In this document: in pieces, positions 55,973-64,000 of the stretch
How the letters are laid out: every line of letters begins with the position of its first letter
Numbering within the stretch: position 1 is the stretch's first letter
Source: Limosilactobacillus equigenerosi DSM 18793 = JCM 14505
GTDB lineage: Bacteria; Bacillota; Bacilli; Lactobacillales; Lactobacillaceae
NCBI RefSeq assembly: GCF_001311375.1
Contig: NZ_BBAS01000008.1
Coordinates: 1-64,000 of the forward strand
DNA length: 64,000 nucleotides
Reading direction: 5' to 3'
Position numbers and translations under genes: made by a program
The notes under the pieces: model-generated
Told to the model about the DNA's origin: nothing
The model's input: only the letters and a program-made list of their open reading frames with translations
The model's database searches: none

Positions 55973-56340
55973 ATGATTGCGGGAATCGGGATTGATATAA
56001 CCGAAATTGAGCGGGTCAAAACGGCGGCTCAAAAGCATCCGCAGTTTATTACCAAAGTGTTAACGCCGGCGGAACAACAACAACTGGCCGCATTAACGGG
56101 ACAACGCTACTGGGAATATCTAAGTAGTCGGTTTTCATTGAAAGAATCGTTTGCCAAGCGTTTGGCACGGGAATCGGTTCGCAAGTTAATTTTCAAGATG
56201 TCAGTGTCGTCAATAATGAATTAGGTAAACCCGAAGTGACCCAAACAGTCTTTGCGGGCAATGCTCATGCCAGTGTTAGTCATACGGCGACGTTGGTGAT
56301 GACTGAGATTATTTTGGAGGATGAAGATGGTAATTGCTAA
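55973..56340 (+). CDS. acpS: Holo-[acyl-carrier-protein] synthase (frameshifted)
   Basis: Transfers 4'-phosphopantetheine to ACP; about 121 residues. MIAGIGIDITEIERVK carries the Mg-binding Asp, and SSRFSLKESFAKA the Glu/Lys site. An A is missing near 56158 (GCCAAGCGTTTGG); restored, it continues FAKAFGTGIGSQVNFQDVSV and VSHTATLVMTEIILE, ending at TAA 56338-56340. It begins three bases after cshA and overlaps the start of alr by 14 bases. Confidence 0.93.
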
Positions 56341-57442
56341 TCTACGACCGTCGTGGGTTGAAGTTGACCTAGCGGCGATCCAACAAAATGTCAAAGAACA
56401 ACAAGCTCAATTACCGGCCCAGAGTCGGATTTTAGCCGTGGTGAAAGCAAATGCTTATGGTCATGGCGCGGTGGCAGTGGCGCAAGCGTTGCGGCAAGTG
56501 CCAGTGGCTGGTTTTTGTGTGGCCACCCTTGATGAAGCGCTTGAATTGCGCGCCGCGGGGATTACAGAACTAATCCTCGTGCTTGGGGTTACCCCAGTGG
56601 AAGTAGCCGGGGTGGCAGCTGAACATCAAGTATCATTAACAGTTAGTGACGCAGGATGGTTGCAAGCTTATGCCACCCAAATTGCGCCATTAGTAAAGAG
56701 CCCATTAGCCGTCCATGTGGCCGTTGATTCAGGAATGGGCCGGCTCGGTGCTCGGACGCCGGCTGAATTACAGGCGATGGTTGATTGCTTGGCAGATTCA
56801 GGGTTTGTATTTGAAGGTATGTTTACGCATTTCGCGACGGCCGATGAAGCGGATCCGAGTTACTTCGAACGCCAAGTGAACCACTGGAATCAATTGGTGG
56901 CATCGTTAACGGAGCAACCACCATATTTGCATATGGCGAACTCTGCCACGGCGTTGTGGCATCCAGAGACGATTACGGCGAATACGGTTCGGATGGGGAT
57001 TTCAATGTATGGTTTAAATCCATCCGGACGGGGCTTATCATTACCACGGCCCCTGCATCCAGCGATGAGTGTTAAGACGGCGGTGTCGTTTGTGAAACAA
57101 TTGCATGCCGGGGAATCGGTGAGTTATGGCGCTACTTATACAGCGGCAGCTGATGAATGGGTGGCGACCTTACCGATTGGGTATGCGGATGGTTATGCTC
57201 GTGGGTTAACCGGCTACCAAGTGTTAGTTAATGGCCAACGTTGTGACATCTTAGGGCGGATCTGCATGGATCAAATGATGATTCGTTTGCCGGAATCATT
57301 ACCAGTTGGCACCCCGGTGACGCTAATGGGGGTTGATGGTGATGAACAAATCACGGCCACCGATTTAGCTGATCAACTAAAGACGATTAATTATGAAGTG
57401 TTAACGGGCTTTGCTAGTCGGTTACCACGTCGATATCATTAA
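56327..57442 (+). CDS. alr: Alanine racemase
   Basis: PLP enzyme supplying D-alanine for the wall; 371 residues. PLP lysine in AVVKANAYGHGAVAVA (about residue 40), catalytic Tyr in SYGATY, and CMDQMMIRL. ATG 56327 is chosen, seven bases after TTGGAGG; ATG 56321 touches that site. Translation is coupled to acpS. Confidence 0.96.
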   Translation: MVIANLRPSWVEVDLAAIQQNVKEQQAQLPAQSRILAVVKANAYGHGAVAVAQALRQVPVAGFCVATLDEALELRAAGITELILVLGVTPVEVAGVAAEHQVSLTVSDAGWLQAYATQIAPLVKSPLAVHVAVDSGMGRLGARTPAELQAMVDCLADSGFVFEGMFTHFATADEADPSYFERQVNHWNQLVASLTEQPPYLHMANSATALWHPETITANTVRMGISMYGLNPSGRGLSLPRPLHPAMSVKTAVSFVKQLHAGESVSYGATYTAAADEWVATLPIGYADGYARGLTGYQVLVNGQRCDILGRICMDQMMIRLPESLPVGTPVTLMGVDGDEQITATDLADQLKTINYEVLTGFASRLPRRYH

Positions 57443-57458
57443 AAATGAAGCGAAAATA

Positions 57459-57495
57459 GGGCTCGCAGCGTTCGGATTTCCGACGTTGCGAGCCC
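57459..57495 (+). terminator. Hairpin after alr, probable terminator
   Basis: GGGCTCGCAGCGTTCGGA and TCCGACGTTGCGAGCCC form a long stem; the following T stretch is weak. Confidence 0.65.
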
Positions 57496-57521
57496 ATTTG
57501 ATTACTGCGCTGTTCGATTTT

Positions 57522-57560
57522 AAAAGAGGTTGCCTGACTTATGTCACAGCCTCTTTTTTT
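57522..57560 (+). terminator. Hairpin with T8 tract
   Basis: AAAAGAGG and CCTCTTTT enclose TTGCCTGACTTATGTCACAG, followed by more T. From here to about 58815 the DNA is AT-rich and fragmentary. Confidence 0.6.
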
Positions 57561-57599
57561 TAGGCTTTACGTCAACCCGTACTGATAGATAATATTTAG

Positions 57600-57648
57600 G
57601 TCAATCATCAAGATGCAGCTAATAGCTGCCTGATGGTTGACTTTTTTA
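57600..57648 (+). terminator. Hairpin with T tract
   Basis: GTCAATCATCA pairs with TGATGGTTGAC (one wobble), with an inner CAGCT-AATA-GCTG, followed by TTTTTT. No gene is seen directly upstream, so it may belong to a lost gene. Confidence 0.6.
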
Positions 57649-57685
57649 TACGTTTTTATTGATTGTATCAAAAAAGAGCACTGAC

Positions 57686-57754
57686 AGATTTCTCTATCAG
57701 TACTCAAAAGTGTAGACCCCAGATTTCTCTATCAGTACTCAAAAGTGTAGACCC
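57686..57754. repeat. Tandem duplication of a 35-bp unit
   Basis: AGATTTCTCTATCAGTACTC followed by AAAAGTGTAGACCC is present twice back to back (57686-57719 and 57721-57754), and an ACTGA/TCAGT hairpin lies at the first copy. ORF-free surroundings suggest a scar, perhaps an insertion-sequence end, but no transposase is present. Confidence 0.7.
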
Positions 57755-57847
57755 TAAAAAATCACCATCTTTCAACGATATATGGAGTTCACGTTCAAAG
57801 ATGGTGAAGTGATTAAAGTTAAGATGTAAATAAATTGTTCATAGTAC

Positions 57848-58036
57848 CTAATGGTTTTGACTAAACGACTGCATTATAGAAAAATCACTTTTCTCATCGT
57901 GCTCATCACTTGAAAAATAAAAGCTAATACTGACATCGTCTTTGTATTTATCAAAAAGCGATGGTCTTAATAAGTGAGCTTTATCATAGTTGAAAACGCT
58001 TCTTTTCGAACCAATTGGATTTCTTTTTACTTCAAA
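57848..58036 (-). pseudogene. Unrecognised ORF fragment downstream of the cysteine hydrolase
   Basis: Sixty-two codons without a start, in the same frame as the corrected cysteine hydrolase and separated from it only by its TGA. They read FEVKRNPIGSKRSVFNYDKA ... SFYFSSDEHDE ... SQNH and end at TAG 57848-57850. Composition is AT-rich. No family is recognised; it looks like the 3' end of a gene whose beginning was lost. Confidence 0.4.
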
Positions 58037-58532
58037 TCAAATAAATGTAAGAAACCTATTATTCCAAATATTTTCAAAAAAAATTGATAGTATCTTCAGC
58101 TGTCATATATTTATTATCAAATGTACTGCTAGTGTTGTGTTGCATTATTACTTGATATCCTAATCCATGTGCCATTTTAATTGTTGCATCAACACAGTAT
58201 TCAGTCTGAGCTCCACAAATTTCTAAATTATTAATACCTAAGTTTTCTAAAATTTTCTCTAGATGGGTTTGATAAAAAGAATTAGGATGCTTTTTACTCA
58301 ACAAAATATCGTTTTTCTTATGATGCAAATCAGACACAAGCTGCCAAGCAGTAGAATTTTTTTGAAGGAAATTATCTTCGTGCTGGATAAAGATAATTGG
58401 AAAATTCTGGCTCCGATAGTAATCAATACGTCTATTTATTTTTGATATTAAATTTTCATAGTTAAAAATAACTTGATCTGATTTACAAACACCATTTTGT
58501 AAATCTATTATTATAAGAGCTGATTTAGCCAT
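58037..58532 (-). CDS. Isochorismatase-like cysteine hydrolase (frameshifted)
   Basis: About 164 residues. The catalytic triad is visible: Asp in ALIIIDLQNGV, Lys in ILLSKKHPNSFYQT and Cys in EICGAQTEYCVDATI. An eight-T run (minus strand, near 58076-58083) holds one surplus T; with seven T the end reads DTINFFENIWNNRFLTFI to TGA 58037-58039. The start follows AAGGAGATTAT. AT-rich codon use and broken neighbours point to acquired DNA. The amide substrate is unknown. Confidence 0.82.
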
Positions 58533-58606
58533 ATAATCTCCTTACTAATAATTAATGATTCAAAAAAATCCTGTAATGTTAAAATTTAGATCTTTCTACT
58601 TATATT

Positions 58607-58814
58607 CTTTAATTTCCCGGTCATACTTCTTTAGCAAATCGTGATGATAGATCTTGCTTTTTTTGACATTCGTACCTTCTTCCATAAAATTGACGCCACT
58701 TTCAATCTGTGTCTATATTGAACAGTAGCTTGGTCTTTAAAAAAATCTAGCACAAAATTATTCCACTGATATGTCTCTTCTTCTACAGATAAATTAGTTT
58801 TACTTTGATCCCAG
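58607..58814 (-). pseudogene. C-terminal fragment of an unidentified protein
   Basis: On the minus strand the reading FWDQSKTNLSVEEETYQWNN, FVLDFFKDQATVQYRH shifts frame near 58697 into ESGVNFMEEGTNVKKSKIYH and ends KKYDREIKEYK with TAG. The 5' part is cut exactly where the repeat remnant at 58815 begins. No family is recognised. Confidence 0.45.
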
Positions 58815-58868
58815 AAACCCTATTTTGTGCTTAGCCAACCGGAGTCTTTTACGCTCGGCTCACGACCT
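58815..58868 (-). repeat. Truncated hairpin repeat module, locus R5, CCGAGC type
   Basis: On the minus strand AGGTCGTGAGCCGAGCGTAA leads to GACTCCGG, GGCTAAGCACAAAATAGGG and TTT, then breaks off. The first half matches the CCCAGC-type module at 42643-42760; the second half is missing. It begins inside the CBS-ACT gene, giving its stop codon. Confidence 0.8.
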
Positions 58869-59501
58869 AGATGCGACCTGTTTTAAATCTTCAACGTGCA
58901 AAATTTCAATTTGCTTTTTCCGGAGACGCTTGGTGATTTTTGCTAATAATTGCGGGGTGACATCTTCGGGCAAGGTCACAATCAGTTGTTTTTCCGTGGC
59001 TGGATTAAGCGTAATGATATTGCTAATTTGGCAATACCGCGTAATTTCTTTGGCGACGGTGACTAAAAAGCCCCGTTCTTCATTAGCTTTAATTGTGATG
59101 ACATAGCTCCCAGTTTGGACATTCCAGGCCGAATTAAGCATATTGATTAAATGATTGTGGGTCAAAATGCCATAGAAATGTTTTTGTTCGTCTAACACGG
59201 CAATATAAGGTAAATCGCGAATGGCAAAGAAAATGGTGAAGAAGTCATCATTAATCGAAATGAATTTCGTAGCATTTTTTAAGAGGGTGGTGACTGGTAA
59301 GGTCATATCACCACCGCGTGACTTGTGACGATATAGGTGCATTTTGTAGATGTTACCCCGAAAAATAGTCCCGGATTTATCTAAAATCGGGATGCACCGA
59401 TAGCCAGTATCTTCCAAGACAGTTAATGCGTCCGCTAGGGTCGCGTTTTCTGAAATCGTGGTTAAATGGTCGGTGGTTTGAATGAGCTCTTTAATAATCA
59501 T
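58860..59501 (-). CDS. CBS-CBS-ACT protein, probable c-di-AMP-binding CbpA type
   Basis: 213 residues. Two CBS repeats (residues 1-125: TLADALTVLEDTGYRCIPIL and LPYIAVLDEQKHFYGILTHN) precede an ACT-like domain (about 133-205: SYVITIKANEERGFLVTVAK). Proteins of this build bind c-di-AMP in Listeria and relatives (established for CbpA; inferred here). The last codons TCT AGG TCG TGA lie in the repeat module's left end, so the tail SRS and the stop are repeat-derived. Confidence 0.85.
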   Translation of the reverse strand: MIIKELIQTTDHLTTISENATLADALTVLEDTGYRCIPILDKSGTIFRGNIYKMHLYRHKSRGGDMTLPVTTLLKNATKFISINDDFFTIFFAIRDLPYIAVLDEQKHFYGILTHNHLINMLNSAWNVQTGSYVITIKANEERGFLVTVAKEITRYCQISNIITLNPATEKQLIVTLPEDVTPQLLAKITKRLRKKQIEILHVEDLKQVASRS

Positions 59502-59656
59502 CGCCGTGCATGTCTCCTTTGAAAAAAATTACTCAATTAATCATATCATACTTTAACTTAAAAATTAGAATTTTCTAACTTAATTATCAAAGTGGGGTCT
59601 GGTTTCTGATTGCGGTATAATAATTAAATTAGAAGAATGAAGGAGGTACAACACTC

Positions 59657-60216
59657 ATGAAAATGATTGTTGGCTTAGGAAATATTGGGACTGAATATGA
59701 TGAAACGCGGCATAACGTTGGGTTTATGACCGTTGATCAAATGGCCCATGATTATCAATTTAGCGCATTTAAACATGAAAAGGCGCCGGCGGTCACGACC
59801 ACGGGGTTAATTAATGGTGAGAAAGTGATGCTCGTGAAACCAACGACGTATATGAATGAATCAGGGCGCGCGGTCAAACCATTGATGGATTATTATGATG
59901 TTGATTTAGCTGATGTGGTGATTATTAGCGATGACCTTGATATGCAAGTCGGCAAAGTGCGCTTTAAACAACAAGGTTCGGCCGGCGGGCATAATGGCTT
60001 AAAGAGTATCATTGCCCATGTGGGAACCCAAAAATTTGCGCGGGTCAAAGTTGGGATTGATCATCCCGTTCACGGACGGTGGTCAGTCACGTCTTGGGAA
60101 AGTTTACCAAGGATGAACGGCCGGAGATTGATGTGGCGATTGCCCAAGCGGAACGCGGTTTAGCGGACTGGGTTGGGGGCATGAGTTTCGACCAAGTCAT
60201 GAACCATTACAATTAG
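59657..60216 (+). CDS. pth: Peptidyl-tRNA hydrolase (frameshifted)
   Basis: Frees tRNA from stalled peptidyl-tRNA; about 187 residues. MIVGLGNIGTEYDETRHNVG holds the catalytic His; then KPTTYMNESGRAV and SDDLDMQVGKVRFKQQGSAG, GGHNGLKSI. A base is missing near 60080 (GGACGGTGGTCAG); restored, it reads VVSHVLGKFTKDERPEIDVA and ends VMNHYN at TAG 60214-60216. AAGGAGGTACAACACTC precedes the start. mfd follows, as usual. Confidence 0.94.
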
Positions 60217-60231
60217 GAGGTACCCAAAGCG

Positions 60232-63200
60232 ATGCAATTAACGGATTTAATTGCCCCGGTACCCGCGGTGCAGTCGTTACTTGCGTCCGTTAACCAAGGG
60301 CAAACAACGTTGGTCACGGGAATTGACGGTTCAGCGAAAACCGCCTTGTTAGCAACGATTGCGCAAGTTACCGACCGGCCCCAATTAGTGGTCGTTGATA
60401 CTTTGTACCATCTACAAGCGTTGGTAAGTGATTTAGAGAATTTGGTTGATCCGCAACGGGTGTTGGCCTTTCCAACCGAAGAAGTGCTCGCGACCGAAAT
60501 GGCAACGAGTTCGCCGGATTTTCGCTTACAACGCTTGGAGGCGCTGCAAGGGTTATTACATGCAACCCAACCGATTGTGGTCGTAACGGCGGCGGGACTG
60601 CGACGCCGGTTAGTGGATCCAGTAACGTTTCAAGCAGCGCAGTTTACGTGGCACGTTGGTGATGAAATTGATTTAGCCACTGTCCGGGAGCAATTAATGC
60701 AGATGGGCTATCGGCTCGATAAAATGGTCATGCGCCCCGGCGATTTTGCGATTCGGGGATCGATTTTAGATATTTACGCATTGAATACGCCCCACCCAAT
60801 CCGAATTGACTTATTTGATACGGAAATTGATTCGTTGCGTTACTTCGCGGTCGAATCGCAACAAAGTTTAGCAAACGTGGCGGAAGTTACGATTTTACCG
60901 GCAACGGATTTAATTGCGACGCCCGCCCAACATGAACAACTGCGCACGAATTTAACGGCGGAAGTCGCGGCCTTACCTGATCCGAGTGACGAGGCGGCCA
61001 ATGGGGCGCTTGCGCAAGCGACCCTCGCGGAAGTCGCAGCGGGGTATTTACCGAATGAAGCGTTGGCCTACGCTGATTGGTTATACCCAGCTAACCAGTC
61101 GCTGTTGAATTACTTACCGGATACGACAACGGTGATTTTTGATGATTGGCCCCGGATTAACGATCAATTGACGACGTTAGCAGAGCAAGAGGAACAATGG
61201 TTACGCCATGCGGTGCAAGCTCACCAACGAGTTCATGTGCCACAATTAGGAACCGATGTGTTAACGCAATTAGCGGATTTAAAAACTGCTCGTATTTACC
61301 TTGCGCGGTTTCAAAAGGGGCATGGTCACCAAAAATTTGACCAGTTATTAGATTTACATACTCGGCCGATGCAACAGTTCTTCGGTCAAACCGAATTATT
61401 TGCCCATGAATTGCAAACGTGGCAACAGATGGGGGAAACGGTGATTTTGTTGGCGGCGAGTGAACACCGCCGCAAGCAAATTACGCAGTTGTTGCCGGCA
61501 GAATTAGGGGTAATCACGGAAACCACCCCGACGCAGTTGTTAGAACATCAAACCCAAATTGTCGCGACAAATTTACGGCATGGGTTTGAATTTCCGGGGG
61601 CAAATTTAGTTGTAGTCACGGAAAGTGAATTGTTCCAACAAGTGACGCCAACGCGGAAACGAACGACGAAGCTCGCCAACGCGGAACGGATTAAAAATTA
61701 TAATGATTTAAAACCCGGTGATTACGTTGTGCACGTCAATCACGGGATTGGGGTCTTTGCGGGAATTGAAACGATGGTCGTTGACGGGGCGCACCAAGAT
61801 TACATTGTCCTGAATTTCCGCGACCATGCCCAAATTTTGTCCCCGTCACGCAATTGAACTTAGTCCAAAAATATGTGGCGGCGGATAGCAAACCACCCCA
61901 TGTGAATCGTCTAGGTGGAACCGAATGGGCGAAGACGAAGCAACGGGTATCAGCTAAAATTGAAGATATTGCCGACGAGTTAATTGAGCTCTACGCAGCG
62001 CGGTCCGAAAAACCAGGGTTTGCGTTTCCTAAAGATGATTATCTGCAAGCACAATTTGATGCTGATTTTCCGTATCAACCACGTCCGATCAAGTCCAAAG
62101 TATTGATGAAATTAAACATGATATGGAGCGAGTCGGCCGATGGATCGCTTGTTAGTCGGCGACGTTGGGTATGGGAAAACCGAGGTTGCAATGCGCGCGA
62201 TTTTCAAAGCGGTGCAAGGGGGGAAACAAGCAGCGATGTTGGTGCCGACGACAATTCTTGCGCAACAACATTATGAAACCCTTAAAGACCGGTTTGCTAA
62301 CTTTCCGGTGGAAATTGCGGTGTTATCCCGGTTTTTAAGCCGGCAACAAGTTAAGGAAACCTTAGCAAAATTAGCGGCTGGTCAAATCGATGTGATTGTC
62401 GGAACTCATAAATTACTCAGCGAGCAAGTTGAATTTGCTGATTTGGGATTATTAGTGGTCGATGAAGAGCAACGCTTTGGGGTGAAGCACAAAGAACGGC
62501 TCAAGCAATTACAAGCCAATGTCGATGTCTTAACGTTAACGGCGACCCCAATTCCGCGGACGTTAAATATGTCGATGTTGGGGGTGCGGGATTTATCCGT
62601 CCTCGAAACACCACCGGTCGGCCGGTACCCGATTCAAACCTATGTCTTGGAACAAAATGAAGTGGTGATTCAAGATGGAATTCGGCGTGAATTGCAACGG
62701 CACGGCCAGGTCTTTTACTTACACAATCGCGTTCATGACATTGAACAAGTCGTGGCCAATTTAAACCAGTTAGTGCCCGAAGCACGTGTGGCAGCCATTC
62801 ATGGCCAAATGACGGAAAACCAATTAGAACGCGTGCTTTATGATTTTGTGAACCGCGAATATGATGTCTTAGTGACGACGTCGATTATCGAAACCGGGGT
62901 TGATATTAGCAATGTTAATACCTTGTTTGTCGAAGATGCTGACCGGCTTGGTTTGGCGCAGTTGTATCAAATTCGGGGCCGGATTGGGCGCTCTAACCAA
63001 GTAGCGTATGCTTATTTGATGTATCAACCGAATAAAGTGCTGACCGAACAAGGGGAACAACGCCTCGCCGCCATTCGTGACTTCACGGAGTTAGGTTCTG
63101 GTTTTAAGATTGCAATGCGCGATTTAGCTATTCGGGGGGCCGGAAATCTCCTGGGGAAGCAACAGCATGGCTTTATTGATTCGGTGGGGTATGATTTATA

Positions 63201-63739
63201 CACGACGATGTTAAAAGAAGCCGTGGCGAAAAAAACGGGGTGAAGTGCTACCGGAACAATCAGATGCCGAAATTAAATTAGGCGTCGAAGCTTACCTGCC
63301 AAGCGAATATGTTCCTGATCAACGCCAAAAGATGGAATTATATAAACGAATTCGGCAAACGACGGCCGCTGGGATGTTGGATTTAGCTGGCGACTTAATT
63401 GATCGGTACGGAGATTACGGTCCGGCGGTAGCAAATTTATTGTTAGTAGCCCAAATTAAGGCGGTGGCCGATACCGCGTTGTTATCGCTAGTGGAACGAA
63501 AACAAGATAATCTCTACTTAACGTGGACGCCAACGGGGAATCGACGTTTACAAGTAACCGCGGTCATGCAAGCAATTGCAGCGACGAAATTTAAATCAAC
63601 GATGAGTGAAAATGAGCAAGGATTAGTGATTCGCTTGATTATTCAGCCGTGGATGAAGGAAAATGAATGGTTAAAGCAACTCTTGACCTTATTGACAACT
63701 TTAGCAACCAAAATGGAGGAAACAGATGCGACTCGATAA
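60232..63739 (+). CDS. mfd: Transcription-repair coupling factor (four frameshifts)
   Basis: ATP-dependent translocase that removes stalled RNA polymerase and recruits UvrA; about 1168 residues. UvrB-like N-terminus ([38 protein letters not shown]), RNA polymerase-interaction domain ([17 protein letters not shown]), then helicase motifs [47 protein letters not shown] and [15 protein letters not shown]. Single bases are missing near 61839, 62090 and 62132, and a seven-A run near 63228 has one surplus A. Corrected, the frame is open throughout. AGGAGGTACCCAAAGC precedes ATG. Confidence 0.94.
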
Positions 63740-63998
63740 GTATTTAAAAATTGCCCGGATTATAAAACGACGGCCAATTGCTAAAAAAATTGCCGATCAA
63801 GGGCGAATTTTGATTAATGATAAAGTCGCCAAGTCATCGAGTAATGTGACGGTTGGCGATGTCTTGACGATTCAATTTGGGAACAAGACGTTAGTGGTGA
63901 AAGTAATGCAATTACTTGAAAGCACCAAAAAAGAAGATGCACAATTAATGTATACGATTTTAGAAGAACGGTACGAACAAGATTTCCGGGAAGAATAA
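63726..63998 (+). CDS. rqcP: S4 domain RNA-binding protein RqcP
   Basis: 90 residues, Hsp15/YabO family. The S4 fold [20 protein letters not shown] then ADQGRILINDKVAKSSSNV is complete. RqcP assists poly-alanine tailing of stalled nascent chains by RqcH (known from B. subtilis). AGGAGG-type sequence ATGGAGGAAACAG precedes ATG, which overlaps the end of mfd by 14 bases. divIC would be expected just beyond the window. Confidence 0.93.
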   Translation: MRLDKYLKIARIIKRRPIAKKIADQGRILINDKVAKSSSNVTVGDVLTIQFGNKTLVVKVMQLLESTKKEDAQLMYTILEERYEQDFREE

Positions 63999-64000
63999 AA

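Noticed and set aside
57686-57754. A complete insertion sequence
   Set aside because: Only a short tandem duplication and hairpins are visible; no transposase reading frame or terminal inverted repeat pair is found.

Overview
The window looks like a chromosomal segment of a low-to-moderate GC lactic acid bacterium of the family Lactobacillaceae; the species cannot be fixed from sequence alone. The evidence is the gene order metG-tatD-rnmV-ksgA-ispE, purR-glmU-prs, rpoE-pyrG-murA-rpmE2-srtA, htpX-murF-cshA-acpS-alr and pth-mfd-rqcP, the class II HMG-CoA reductase, an L-2-hydroxyisocaproate dehydrogenase, PepN, a type B ribosomal protein L31 and AGGAGG-type ribosome binding sites.

Layout. 1-3520 is AT-rich accessory DNA behind a tRNA-Thr: a TetR regulator divergent from an MFS drug exporter, then a broken HXXEE protein. 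3600-8250 is a beta-glucoside utilisation operon (cre site, two antiterminator/terminator leaders, licT, bglP, 6-phospho-beta-glucosidase). 8250-8925 holds the two 3' ends of a divergent GH13 glucosidase/PTS permease pair whose shared middle has been deleted. 9000-13330 carries two alpha/beta hydrolases, a flavodoxin, Hsp20 with a CtsR-like box, and a 59-codon LPRTG-bearing membrane protein coupled to a processive glycosyltransferase. 13450-21435 holds 2-hydroxyacid dehydrogenase, PepN, a second tRNA-Thr, Hpt, an M20 peptidase, a lipoprotein and a cation/proton antiporter. 21490-24820 is a Met-specific T-box operon (omega-amidase-like nitrilase, aminotransferase, PanE-type reductase). 24900-28750 links ppx, mvaA, an HELLH protein and a sirtuin. 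28774-43850 is mostly housekeeping, including a zinc ABC transporter under a Zur-like operator. 43865-57442 carries a large wall/nucleotide block including pyrG with a reiterative-transcription attenuator. 57520-58815 is a second AT-rich patch of gene fragments, followed by a CBS-ACT protein, pth, mfd and rqcP.

Two window-wide signals stand out. First, five 3'-UTR loci (near 19.1, 34.3, 42.6-43.0, 50.6 and 58.8 kb) carry about 120-bp modules with constant ends (AGGTCGTGAG ... GAACGTAGTTAC) and a three-part long hairpin whose arms differ between modules while staying complementary. They lie singly or in tandem, always in the sense of the upstream gene, and at four of five loci the module's first bases supply that gene's stop codon. 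I do not recognise a named family for them.

Second, about forty single-base frameshifts break otherwise well conserved genes, including essential ones (murA, acpS, ispE, rpoE, mfd). Nearly all +1 events lie in A/T runs of 6-8, while -1 events lie in short runs. This looks mostly like consensus-sequence error, so the affected genes are annotated here at full length with each break noted.
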